In this document: positions 42,729-51,614 of the stretch, in pieces
Position numbering within the stretch: position 1 is the first letter of the stretch
Layout: each line of letters opens with the position of its first letter
Assembly (NCBI RefSeq): GCF_005885635.1
Contig: NZ_VATY01000003.1
Span: forward strand, 1 to 64,000
Reading direction: 5' to 3'
Length of the DNA stretch: 64,000 bases
From: Maribacter algarum (ex Zhang et al. 2020)
GTDB taxonomy: Bacteria > Bacteroidota > Bacteroidia > Flavobacteriales > Flavobacteriaceae
Translations under genes and position numbers: made by a program
The notes under the pieces: model-generated
Databases searched by the model: none
The model's input: the letters and a program-made list of their open reading frames with translations, nothing else
What the model was told of the DNA's origin: nothing

Positions 42729-44165
42729 ATGGATTTTGGATACCACAAATTATATATTGGGGGCAAATTGTTAGATGCTGTTTCTGGAAAACGATATGAA
42801 GTAATTTGTCCGGCCAACGAAGAGCGTACTGCTGAAATTGCTTGGGCCGGTGTGGAGGATGCCGAATTGGCCTTGATTGAAGCCAAAAAAGGGTTTGAAT
42901 ACTGGTCTAAATTATCATTGGCAGAACGTACCGAATGGATGCTAAAGTTGAGAAGCGCAGTGTTAGAAAATGAGCACGAATTACGAGCGGCCATGGTTTA
43001 CGAAATGGGTAAGACCTACAAAGGAGCTTGGGAAGATATTGAGGGAGTTATCAATGGCTTGGAATGGTACCCTGCTGCCATGAAGAACATGCGTGATGAG
43101 CAGATACCCGACTATGAAAATACCCATACCCACAAAATGGTGCATCAACCTGCTGGGGTTGCAGTGGCGTATTTGGCATGGAATTTCCCTTTGTTGAATG
43201 TTGGCTTTAAAATGGGCCCGGCATTGGCAAGTGGATGTTCTTTGATTATCAAACCCTCGGCAGCTTCTCCCCTTTCGGCCTATTTGATTGGAAAAATTTT
43301 ACATGACATTGATTTCCCTGCTGGAGTGGTCAATATTCTTTGCGGGCCTAGCAGTGAAGTCGCTCATACGATGACTACTAGTACGATTCCGGCTGTTCTG
43401 ACGATGATCGGTTCTACACAAACCGGACAAAAGGTAATAGCTGACAGTACTACTTCGATTAAGAAACTAGGAATGGAACTGGGCGGGAATGCACCATTCA
43501 TCGTCTTTGAAGATGCTGATTTCGATAAAGCCCTCGATTTGGCGATAGCCTTGAAATTTGGAAACTCAGGTCAAGTTTGTGTAGCAGCGAATCGAATATT
43601 CGTTCATAAAAGTATCTATGACAAATTCCTAAAAGCATATGTTAAAAGAGCTTCTGAATTAAAATTGGGTCACGGTGTGGATTCAGATGCCGATATGGGG
43701 CCTATGGTTTCCAAAAGGGACCGTGACCGTATGTTCGACTTGATTGAAGATGCTGTCAGCAAAGGAGCGAAATTGGAATGCGGTGGAAAAATTCCCCAAG
43801 GCATGGAAAAAGGCAATTGGATACAACCTACGGTACTTTCAGGAATGACACCCGAAATGGATGTGTTCAGAAAAGAGACTTTTGGTGCCTTAGGAGCTCT
43901 GATGCCATTCGATACCGATGATGAGGTTTTGGCTTTGGCGAACGATACGGAATACGGTTTGGCTTCCTATATTTTCACCAACAATCATCAACGCATTGAA
44001 CGCTTCTCACGGGATTTACAATTCGGTGAAATACAGATCAATGGCGTGAAATATTCTATTTATCTGCCTCATGGAGGAATCAAAAATAGCGGTATCGGAC
44101 ATGATTGTTCACATTTGGCTTTGGACGATTATCTGGTCAAAAAACGAATTTCAATGGCGATTTAG
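42729..44165 (+). CDS. dauA: aldehyde dehydrogenase, probable 3,6-anhydro-D-galactose dehydrogenase
   Basis: A 478-residue NAD(P)-dependent aldehyde dehydrogenase. Catalytic Glu in MELGGNAPF (about 251-259) and nucleophile Cys in SGQVCVAANR (about 280-289); AWNFPLLN (about 148-155) is the coenzyme-site block. In carrageenan degraders an enzyme of this family oxidises 3,6-anhydro-D-galactose to the acid, the step before the cycloisomerase encoded just upstream. Succinate-semialdehyde dehydrogenases look similar, so the assignment rests on context. Confidence 0.8.
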   Translation: MDFGYHKLYIGGKLLDAVSGKRYEVICPANEERTAEIAWAGVEDAELALIEAKKGFEYWSKLSLAERTEWMLKLRSAVLENEHELRAAMVYEMGKTYKGAWEDIEGVINGLEWYPAAMKNMRDEQIPDYENTHTHKMVHQPAGVAVAYLAWNFPLLNVGFKMGPALASGCSLIIKPSAASPLSAYLIGKILHDIDFPAGVVNILCGPSSEVAHTMTTSTIPAVLTMIGSTQTGQKVIADSTTSIKKLGMELGGNAPFIVFEDADFDKALDLAIALKFGNSGQVCVAANRIFVHKSIYDKFLKAYVKRASELKLGHGVDSDADMGPMVSKRDRDRMFDLIEDAVSKGAKLECGGKIPQGMEKGNWIQPTVLSGMTPEMDVFRKETFGALGALMPFDTDDEVLALANDTEYGLASYIFTNNHQRIERFSRDLQFGEIQINGVKYSIYLPHGGIKNSGIGHDCSHLALDDYLVKKRISMAI

Positions 44166-44268
44166 GTTTTTTTAAATTACATATGGTCAAGATTAGGTTT
44201 TGTCACCTACTGCATCATGGCAAAGTAGTATCTTCAGATAAATTTATTATCAAAACTAAAATTATAGT

Positions 44269-44940
44269 ATGCAGCCAATAGCGCAAAAGGCAATGTCGCC
44301 AGAATTAATTCAAAAAATAGATGATGCGGGCATCATTGCCGTCCTCATTGTTGATGAGGTAAAGCATGCCGTTCCATTGGCAAACGCGCTTCTCAAAGGA
44401 GGTGTAGATGCTATCGAATTGACGCTTCGTACACCAGCGGCTTTAGATGCTGCGAAGGCAATCAAAAAAGAAGTCCCAGAAATAACCTTGGGTTTTGGAA
44501 CTGTTTTGACCGTAGATCAGGTAAAAGCGGTAGTTGATGTGGGAGCGGATTTTGCTGTTTCCCCGGGTTGTAACCCTAAAATAATCGCCGAGGCCATTAA
44601 ACAAGGACTTCCATTTGCACCGGGTATTATGACTCCCTCGGATATTGAAATAGCGGTTCAGGAAGGCTGCCGTATCTTGAAATTTTTTCCAGCAGCTACC
44701 TCGGGTGGCATGAAGCATTTGGAAAGCATGTCGGCTCCGTATAATTATTTGGGATTGAAGTTTATTCCCTTAGGAGGCTGTAATCTAGAGAACGCACCCA
44801 GTTATTTAGAATCTGAGTTGATTACCGCCATCGGCGGTTCATGGGTCGCAAAACGCCCATTGATTCAATCGGAAAATTGGGAATCGATTACTAAAAATGC
44901 GCTAGAAATTAGAAATTTAATCACAAAAATCAGGTCTTAA
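44269..44940 (+). CDS. dauD: 2-keto-3-deoxy-6-phospho-hexonate aldolase
   Basis: A 223-residue class I KDPG/KDPGal aldolase. IELTLRT (catalytic Glu, about 43-49), LKFFPA (Schiff-base Lys, about 137-142) and a glycine-rich phosphate site near the end (IPLGGCN, AIGGSW). It splits 2-keto-3-deoxy-6-phospho-galactonate, or the gluconate epimer, into pyruvate and glyceraldehyde-3-phosphate. It precedes the kinase that would make its substrate. Context says galactonate; the second locus would supply the gluconate form too. Confidence 0.88.
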   Translation: MQPIAQKAMSPELIQKIDDAGIIAVLIVDEVKHAVPLANALLKGGVDAIELTLRTPAALDAAKAIKKEVPEITLGFGTVLTVDQVKAVVDVGADFAVSPGCNPKIIAEAIKQGLPFAPGIMTPSDIEIAVQEGCRILKFFPAATSGGMKHLESMSAPYNYLGLKFIPLGGCNLENAPSYLESELITAIGGSWVAKRPLIQSENWESITKNALEIRNLITKIRS

Positions 44941-44964
44941 AGAAATTCGAGATAGGAAAATTAG

Positions 44965-44984
44965 ATTCCCGCCTACGCAGGAAT
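44965..44984. repeat. REP-like palindrome before the kinase gene
   Basis: ATTCC-C-GC-CTAC-GC-A-GGAAT, the same core as at 225-245. It lies between the aldolase stop and the kinase start (45004) and includes a false start codon at 44983. Confidence 0.55.
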
Positions 44985-45003
44985 GACAATAAATTTATTA
45001 CAA

Positions 45004-46095
45004 ATGAAGAAAGTAGTAACCTTTGGAGAGATTATGGGGCGAATAGCTGCCCCTCATAACTTACGATTACGACAAACACGGCAATTTGAAGTTACCTATG
45101 CCGGTGCAGAGGCCAGTGTGGCGACTTCCATATGTAATTTTGGCGGAAAAGCCAGATATGTGACCGCACTTCCCAAGCATGCTTTGGGTGAAGCGACTAT
45201 GGATGCCGTTCGAGCTGTTGGAATCGACACCGATTATATTTTACGCACCGATGAAGGCCGATTGGGACTTTATTTCTTGGAAACGGGAGCGAACCAACGG
45301 CCTAGCAATGTAATTTATGACCGTGCCGATTCGGCCGTGTCCATTACGCCTGCCAGTGCATATGATTGGGGTAATATTTTTAAAGATGCTCAATGGTTAC
45401 ATCTCAGTGGAATTACTCCTGCGCTATCTAAGACTGCAGCCGAGGCTACTTTAGTTGCAGCACAAAAAGCAAAGGAAGCAGGAGCTTCGGTTTCCATTGA
45501 CTTAAACTTTAGAGGAAAGCTTTGGAATTGGGATTCGAATTATTCCGCCAAAGATTTGGCTCAAAAGACCATGCGAGAAATTTTGCCTTTTATTGATGTT
45601 GTCGTTGGCAATGAAGAAGACTGCCACGATGTTTTGGGAATACAAGCAGGTGATACTGATGTACATTCTGGAACGTTGGATACCTCCAGATACCCCGATG
45701 TTGCGAGACAGGTAATTCAACAATTTCCGAATGTGGGTAAAGTAGCCATTACGCTACGTGAAAGTCTTTCTGCAAGCCATAATAATTGGGGAGCAATGCT
45801 TTTCGATGCAGCTAGTGATTCACCTTCTTTTGCTCCTTTGGACGAAGATGGAAATTACAATCCGTATCAAATAAAAAATATTGTCGACCGTGTTGGTGGT
45901 GGAGATTCATTCGCCGGTGGATTGATTTTTGCCCTAACAACTCCAGAATTAAGTAGTGATTCTCAAACAGCTGTAAACTATGCCGTTGCAGCTTCTTGCT
46001 TAAAACATTCTATAAAAGGAGATTTCAATTATTCCACGCGAGCGGAAGTTGAACGATTAATGGGTGGAAATGCTTCCGGTAGGGTGGTAAGATAA
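45004..46095 (+). CDS. dauC: PfkB-family 2-keto-3-deoxy-sugar-acid kinase
   Basis: From the ATG at 45004 the protein has 363 residues; the ATG at 44983 lies in the palindrome. It is a PfkB/ribokinase-type kinase with the C-terminal signature VGGGDSFAGGLIFAL (about 297-311, catalytic Asp) and N-terminal TFGEIMGRI. It should phosphorylate 2-keto-3-deoxy-galactonate (or -gluconate), feeding the aldolase upstream. Spacing of 63 bases to the aldolase. Confidence 0.85.
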   Translation: MKKVVTFGEIMGRIAAPHNLRLRQTRQFEVTYAGAEASVATSICNFGGKARYVTALPKHALGEATMDAVRAVGIDTDYILRTDEGRLGLYFLETGANQRPSNVIYDRADSAVSITPASAYDWGNIFKDAQWLHLSGITPALSKTAAEATLVAAQKAKEAGASVSIDLNFRGKLWNWDSNYSAKDLAQKTMREILPFIDVVVGNEEDCHDVLGIQAGDTDVHSGTLDTSRYPDVARQVIQQFPNVGKVAITLRESLSASHNNWGAMLFDAASDSPSFAPLDEDGNYNPYQIKNIVDRVGGGDSFAGGLIFALTTPELSSDSQTAVNYAVAASCLKHSIKGDFNYSTRAEVERLMGGNASGRVVR

Positions 46096-46233
46096 TTTCC
46101 ATAAAGTTATTATTAAAATGCGATTATGTGAGGATTGACATTCTGGGCTTGTTTAGATTCCATAAAAAACTTTAGAAGCACAGAAAAATACGTATCAAAC
46201 TCAAATCAGAATTATTTACGCAAGTTAAAATAG

Positions 46234-47535
46234 ATGTCCGGTCTCTTTGTTTTAGTTGGGTGTATTGTATTGCTCATCGTAGCAATTACAATTTTTAAGA
46301 TACACCCAATTCCAGCACTTTTAATCGCAGGTTTAATTTTGGGCCTTGCATCAGGTAGTTCTGTTGAAACTGTAACAGAAAGCCTTCTAGGAGGATTTGG
46401 AAACACCCTAAAATGGATTGGCCTCGTTATTTTGTTCGGAACCTTACTTGGCGAGATACTCGCGGCAACCGGAGGTGCCGATGTTATCGCCGATAGTGTC
46501 ATTAAAGTCTTTGGAATCAAGCGTTTGCCTTTGGCGATGGCGGTTATCGGTTTCTTGGTCGGCATTCCCGTTTTTGTAGATGTGGCGTACCTTACACTGC
46601 TTCCAACCATTATTGCGCTTTCTAGAAAATCAGGTCATTCCGTTTTGGTATTAGGGCTTTCCTTAGCCAGTAGTTTAACAGTTGCTCATGCCCTGATTCC
46701 ACCCACTCCAGGGCCATTGGCCGTAGCTGCTATCTTGGAAACTGATATTGGTGGTATGATTCCTATTAACGTGATTGTCGGACTAGTTGCTGTTTTAGGA
46801 GGATTAGTTTGGATACAATTCAATAAAAAGAATTTGACAATTACACTACCAATAGAAGTTATCCATTACGAAACTAAAAATTCAATTAAAGGATTTAAGC
46901 GTGTTTTGCCCTTTGCCGCACTCTTGATTCCTTTAGTCTTAATGGGAATGGGGAATTTATTTTCTGGGGATAATCCATTTGTAGCTTTTATAAAAAATCC
47001 CGTTTGGGCACTGCTCATCGGCGTGGTTTTTGCCCTGCCCCTTTTAGACAAAAAAGACTTTTCAAAAAAACTAAACGATTTTTTTCAAACCGCAGGAGCA
47101 AAATCGGCAACGGTCATTTTGATAACAGGTACTGGCGGGGCGTTTGGTCAAGTCATTAAGGATACTGAAATTGTAAACGCTTTGCTACCCGAAGCTGGTG
47201 AACTTACAGCCTTTGGAATCATACTCCCCTTTTTATTGAGTTTTATGTTTACCACGGTTACAGGTTCGATTACAGTTTCCTTGATAACAACGGCATCCAT
47301 CATGGCACCAATGGTAACCAATGGTAGTCTCCCTGCTGAATTGACCGCGGCAGCAATTGGCGCTGGTTCATTGGGAATTATTCATTTAAACAGCAGTTTC
47401 TTCTGGCTATTCAAAGAAATCCACAATATTGGAACAACTAAGCTTTTAAAAACTTTTAGCACCCTAACTGCGGTAGTTTCAATTTCAGGAGGACTGATGG
47501 TTTTGCTATTACATTTCCTAAGTAAATTGCCTTGA
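46234..47535 (+). CDS. GntP-family gluconate/galactonate permease
   Basis: A 433-residue membrane protein of the GntP family, almost entirely hydrophobic helices. Conserved blocks are IHPIPALLIAGLILGLASG (about 22-40), GIPVFVDVAYLTLLPT (about 109-124) and HALIPPTPGPLAVAAI (about 150-165). It would import sugar acids such as gluconate or galactonate, which fits the galactonate dehydratase-like gene and the kinase and aldolase just upstream. It is the last gene of the plus-strand locus. Confidence 0.92.
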   Translation: MSGLFVLVGCIVLLIVAITIFKIHPIPALLIAGLILGLASGSSVETVTESLLGGFGNTLKWIGLVILFGTLLGEILAATGGADVIADSVIKVFGIKRLPLAMAVIGFLVGIPVFVDVAYLTLLPTIIALSRKSGHSVLVLGLSLASSLTVAHALIPPTPGPLAVAAILETDIGGMIPINVIVGLVAVLGGLVWIQFNKKNLTITLPIEVIHYETKNSIKGFKRVLPFAALLIPLVLMGMGNLFSGDNPFVAFIKNPVWALLIGVVFALPLLDKKDFSKKLNDFFQTAGAKSATVILITGTGGAFGQVIKDTEIVNALLPEAGELTAFGIILPFLLSFMFTTVTGSITVSLITTASIMAPMVTNGSLPAELTAAAIGAGSLGIIHLNSSFFWLFKEIHNIGTTKLLKTFSTLTAVVSISGGLMVLLLHFLSKLP

Positions 47536-48050
47536 AAAAGCGAGAGCCAAAAACAAAAAAGCCAGCTATTGCAGAGTTTTGACGCTTTCGTAACTTAAAG
47601 AGAGGAAAGGTTTATCAAAACTATACAAAGTACACCGATTTTAATTTAGCAGGAGAATCAGCTGCTATGATTAGTTTGATTTTTCTTGTTCGATTTGCAT
47701 TTGAAAAAAGATAATTTTAATAAAGCCTCCATATTTCTTCATAGGAGTAAATTAGATTGCCGAACTTTTATTCCGGTTGCAAAAGTCCCTTGATATAAAT
47801 ATTACAGAATTTGAAGATTAAATATTAGTTCCATAATGGCCTAACTCAATCATTAGTTTTTAGGTAAAATACCTTTGCCATCGTACACTGTGCGTTACCG
47901 CCACGACAGGTTTCAATTTTACTGAGATTTGTATGAAGATTATCAAAATAATTTTGAATATTAAAATCTTGTATAGAGAAAGACGATTTGCCGCGGTACT
48001 GCTCATTATTAAAATATTATCACTAACCAGTAACCCGAACCGTCCGACAA
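47536..48050. other. gap between the two utilisation loci
   Basis: About 515 AT-rich bases between convergent genes. I see no gene, RNA or clear terminator. It marks the boundary between the plus-strand and minus-strand loci. Confidence 0.5.
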
Positions 48051-48812
48051 TTAAATTCCCAAACCTTGTCCACCACCCACTTGAATAGTTTCAGCCGTAA
48101 TGAACACCGCATCATCACTAGACAAGAATGAAACGACCGACGCCACATCCTCTGGTTCTCCCAATCTGCCCAATAAGATATTATTCTTCCAGGAAGCGAA
48201 AACTTCTGGCTTAGTTGATTTAATTTGTGAGTGAAAAGCGGTATCGATTGTACCAGGCGATACAGCATTCACTCGAATGCCATATTCAGAAAGGTCTTTT
48301 GCCAAAGCTCTTGTTAGCGCATGAACACCAGCTTTAGAAGTTCCGTAAATTCCAGCACCTGGTCCTCCTGCATTCCAACCTGCAATGGAGGTATAGTTTA
48401 TTATCGTCGCATTATTCCCTTTTTTAAGAAAGGGTATCGCCGCCCTTGAAGTGAAGAAAACTGAATCTAGGTTTAGGGCCATCACTGATCGGTAAAAATC
48501 AGTTGTCATTTCCTCAAATCTGGACCTACCCCCAAGGCCGCCGGCATTGTTAATCAACACATCAATTTTTCCGTACTTTTCTCCGATAACTTTAATGTTT
48601 GACCTAACAGCTTCTTCATCAGTAACATCAAAACCAAAGTACTCTGCATCAATTCCTTCTGCAGAAAGTTCCTTTACTTTTTCAGCTCCTAGAGAATCTT
48701 GGACACCGTTTAATATTACGGTAAATCCGTCTTTACCTAATCTTTTAGCTACTGCAAGTCCAATACCACTGGTGGCACCGGTAATTATTGCAATTTTTCC
48801 TTTTGAATTCAT
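48051..48812 (-). CDS. SDR-family oxidoreductase, probable 4-deoxy-uronate ketone reductase
   Basis: A 253-residue classical short-chain dehydrogenase. TGATSGIG (about 11-18) binds the coenzyme, NNAGG (about 89-93) and YGTSK (catalytic Tyr and Lys, about 158-162) complete the active site. In loci with GH88, such enzymes reduce the linear 4-deoxy-5-keto-uronate from unsaturated uronic acid to 2-keto-3-deoxygluconate, or act as KduD. It is downstream of the GH2 gene on the same strand but 383 bases away, so it may have its own promoter. Exact substrate uncertain. Confidence 0.75.
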   Translation of the reverse strand: MNSKGKIAIITGATSGIGLAVAKRLGKDGFTVILNGVQDSLGAEKVKELSAEGIDAEYFGFDVTDEEAVRSNIKVIGEKYGKIDVLINNAGGLGGRSRFEEMTTDFYRSVMALNLDSVFFTSRAAIPFLKKGNNATIINYTSIAGWNAGGPGAGIYGTSKAGVHALTRALAKDLSEYGIRVNAVSPGTIDTAFHSQIKSTKPEVFASWKNNILLGRLGEPEDVASVVSFLSSDDAVFITAETIQVGGGQGLGI

Positions 48813-49195
48813 AATTGATATATTAATTGACTTTTTGTGGTCTACTTAGGTTTACTATATTGGAGAATCAATTCTTCGGCACTTATAAGATTTGATTATC
48901 CTATCCATATTTATAACTTGTTTCATTCATAGAGGTATCGCAATCTACGTTTGACCGTAAAGTTCCAGTTACTTTTGGTTGTTCAACTTAAGTCCTTCGA
49001 ACAATATACTTGATTGACGAACACGCCCAAATCTTTCTTCAAGTTAATTATATCTCCATTTCTCCAGTTATTTTTATCTTTTCTATAAGGGTGAAAATTT
49101 AATCGATTGAAATTATTCGAAAGTTTAGAACTCATAAATACTATGCCCCTGGGAAAGGGGCATAGCACAAAAAACTAACTCAAACAAACTAACAA
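48813..49195. other. gap between SDR and GH2 genes
   Basis: No gene is supported. The stretch includes the hairpin at 49141-49165 near the GH2 stop and should include the promoter of the SDR gene; none could be fixed. Confidence 0.5.
49141..49165 (-). terminator. hairpin after GH2
   Basis: CTATGCCCCT (49141-49150) pairs with AGGGGCATAG (49156-49165), a perfect 10-bp stem about 30 bases after the GH2 stop on the minus strand. The following T content is modest, so terminator or stabilising hairpin. Confidence 0.6.
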
Positions 49196-51604
49196 TTATC
49201 GTTTTATACTTAAGAAGGATCCCTTAAAGTTCTGGTTCAAAACCATAACTTTGATATCAGTTTCCTTATCGTCTGGAACTACTTCAATAGCCGCTTTTCC
49301 GTTGGACATTGCAATAATTTCACTTCCAGTATAGGTGCCTTGGTTTTTCAATGTTTCACCCCCTTCAAGACATTGAAAATACACCTTGTCTTCATAGTCA
49401 AGACATCTCAACCCTTGTGAATCCTCTGCGATTGCGCTAATCAAATAATTCCCATTTTTCAGTTTTTCAGAGGAAAGTGTCAACCTTTTTGCCGGGCCAT
49501 TTTTTGCATATCTATAGTTTATGGCCAAAGTGTCTGTAACAGATCCGTCCTTGGTATTTGCAATAGCGATTAATTCATTGTTTCCTTCTTTAAATTGAAC
49601 ATCCCAGACTAGACCTGAGGCTGGAAAACTGGAAATATCTTTAACTCGTTTGCCTAGGTTTTTACCGTTATGTAACAAGGTTACTTCTTTGCAATTACTA
49701 AAAACATTAATACTTCTAGATAAGTTCTTCGGCCCCTGTCTTTCCGTCCAGGTTTTGGACTCTATATAAACAAATGGGTCATCCGCCCAGTAGCTTTTGA
49801 AAACATAAAATGAATCCTTAGGATTGCCGTTACGGTCTACCAACCCCTTTTGATTTATATATGGAATGTCATTTTCAGGTCTAAGCGGCGTTCCAAAATC
49901 TTTGAATGCCCATTGTGCATTACCCGTAAAGGTTGAGTCGGTTTCAGATATTCTTAAATGCCAATCAAATAAATCAACAATATAGTTTTCGCTCCAATCC
50001 CCAATTTTGGCAATGTTGTCGACATGATTTTGAACGATTGCCTCTTCCCATCCATCAGATTTTATAAGACCTTCCCCTGTAACAGGTGCTTCTGAGTGCC
50101 TTCCTAAATGACTTGAACCGCCGTATTCGGTATGTAAAAAGTGTTTGTATTGAGGTTTATAAGTATCTATTGCTTTTTGATAACTCTTATAACTTCCAGA
50201 ATACCAACCTGACCAAATAGAGGGTGAAAAAACGTCAACAATTTCAGCTCCCTCATAGTATTTTCTGATAGCAGTTTTCCTAGACGGATCCATTTCATGG
50301 GCAATAGTATTCAACTCTTTAAGGAACTTATTCATTCTAGCTGTATTATCTCCATCTTCGAAATCTGGCAACCAATACATTTCATTCCCTAAAGACCAAA
50401 TAATTATGCTGGGATGATTATAATTTTGATCTATAATCTCTCTCAGCATATTCTTGGTATTTGACTGCCAGACCTCTTCACCCATTCCTCCACGACACCA
50501 AGGTAATTCGTCCCAAAGCAGTATACCTAGTTCATCACATGCTTTATAAATCTCAGGGTCTTGGGGATAGTGCGCCAAACGAACAAAATTTGCTCCCATC
50601 GCTTTTATGAGTTCCATATCTTTTCTGTGAAGTTCATTTGACATGGCAGCACCAAAACCTGCATGCTCTTCATGCCGATGCGTACCACGCAAAAGTAAAC
50701 GTTCACCATTTAGGTAAAAGGGTCCGTGTTCTTTAAATTCAAACCATCGAAACCCTACTTTTTCAGAAATTGCATCTATCTCTTTATCATCCTTTAAAAG
50801 AGAGAGCTTTACCGTATATAAGTTAGGGGTTTTGGTATCCCACAGCTTTGGTTTCCTTATATTATCCATAATAAGCTCTTGCTCTGGAGAGGTAATTTCA
50901 ACAATCTTAATGCTTACTTCATTACCATCAGGGCTATCCAATGTAGCTTTTACTTTAAGATTCGATGCCTTTATATCGTTATCTATAGGAACCATTATTT
51001 TTAAATCGGCACTTTCATTGGAAACCTTTGGTGTTGTAATTTTAACTTTTCCTATCGCGATATCGGGTTTGGTTATCAACCAGACATCCCTTGTCAATCC
51101 ACCATAAATATAAAAGTCGCTTTTTTGCGAGGGAATAATATCTCGATTGTACTCATTATCAACACGTACATATACCACGTTGTTCCCATCTCTTAAATAC
51201 GCTGTAATATCAATTTCAAAACCGATATATCCACCTATGTGACCACCGGCCTCTTTCCCATTTACATAAACGTTCGTAGTTATATTCGCCCCTTCAAAAT
51301 AGAGTAGGTATTTTTGGTTTTGAACAACATTCGCAATGGCAATATCCTTTTTGTACCAACTTGCACTTCTTCGATAACCCGGTATGTTGTCTGTGGCATC
51401 CTCGTTGTTCCAGGTGTGAGGTAAATCTATTAAAACCCAATTCAGTTCATTTTGAATAGCATTTTGATCTGAAGTAGGATTTTCAGCATAGTGCCATTGG
51501 GCATTGATATTCATAACCGTACGTGCAGGCAAGTTATCTTGTTGTTGTGCCCAAGAGGTAATCCCAATTAGCCCTAAAAGAATTGTAAGTATCGATTTTA
51601 GCAC
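49196..51604 (-). CDS. GH2 glycoside hydrolase
   Basis: An 802-residue GH2 enzyme with signal peptide (ending TSWAQQ). Jelly-roll sugar-binding domain (about 25-175), Ig-like domain (about 180-290) and TIM barrel (about 295-590). The acid/base Glu is in WSLGNEMYW (about 402-410) and the nucleophile Glu in HTEYGGSS (about 491-498). C-terminal beta domains follow. GH2 covers beta-galactosidases, beta-glucuronidases and beta-mannosidases; the neighbours GH88 and uxuA hint at a uronic-acid-linked substrate. It starts 10 bases after the GH88 stop. Confidence 0.9.
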   Translation of the reverse strand: MLKSILTILLGLIGITSWAQQQDNLPARTVMNINAQWHYAENPTSDQNAIQNELNWVLIDLPHTWNNEDATDNIPGYRRSASWYKKDIAIANVVQNQKYLLYFEGANITTNVYVNGKEAGGHIGGYIGFEIDITAYLRDGNNVVYVRVDNEYNRDIIPSQKSDFYIYGGLTRDVWLITKPDIAIGKVKITTPKVSNESADLKIMVPIDNDIKASNLKVKATLDSPDGNEVSIKIVEITSPEQELIMDNIRKPKLWDTKTPNLYTVKLSLLKDDKEIDAISEKVGFRWFEFKEHGPFYLNGERLLLRGTHRHEEHAGFGAAMSNELHRKDMELIKAMGANFVRLAHYPQDPEIYKACDELGILLWDELPWCRGGMGEEVWQSNTKNMLREIIDQNYNHPSIIIWSLGNEMYWLPDFEDGDNTARMNKFLKELNTIAHEMDPSRKTAIRKYYEGAEIVDVFSPSIWSGWYSGSYKSYQKAIDTYKPQYKHFLHTEYGGSSHLGRHSEAPVTGEGLIKSDGWEEAIVQNHVDNIAKIGDWSENYIVDLFDWHLRISETDSTFTGNAQWAFKDFGTPLRPENDIPYINQKGLVDRNGNPKDSFYVFKSYWADDPFVYIESKTWTERQGPKNLSRSINVFSNCKEVTLLHNGKNLGKRVKDISSFPASGLVWDVQFKEGNNELIAIANTKDGSVTDTLAINYRYAKNGPAKRLTLSSEKLKNGNYLISAIAEDSQGLRCLDYEDKVYFQCLEGGETLKNQGTYTGSEIIAMSNGKAAIEVVPDDKETDIKVMVLNQNFKGSFLSIKR

Positions 51605-51614
51605 AAGTGTTCGG

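Noticed and set aside
15376-47535. Agar or porphyran locus.
   Set aside because: No GH117, GH86 or L-fucose/L-galactose genes; GH127 with the DauA-D-like genes points to 3,6-anhydro-D-galactose.
15039-47591. TTTGACGCTTTCGT occurs at 15039-15052 and 47578-47591, flanking almost exactly the carrageenan-type locus, like att repeats.
   Set aside because: A shared 14-mer is expected several times by chance in 64 kb, and the flanking bases diverge at once. Position alone is not enough.
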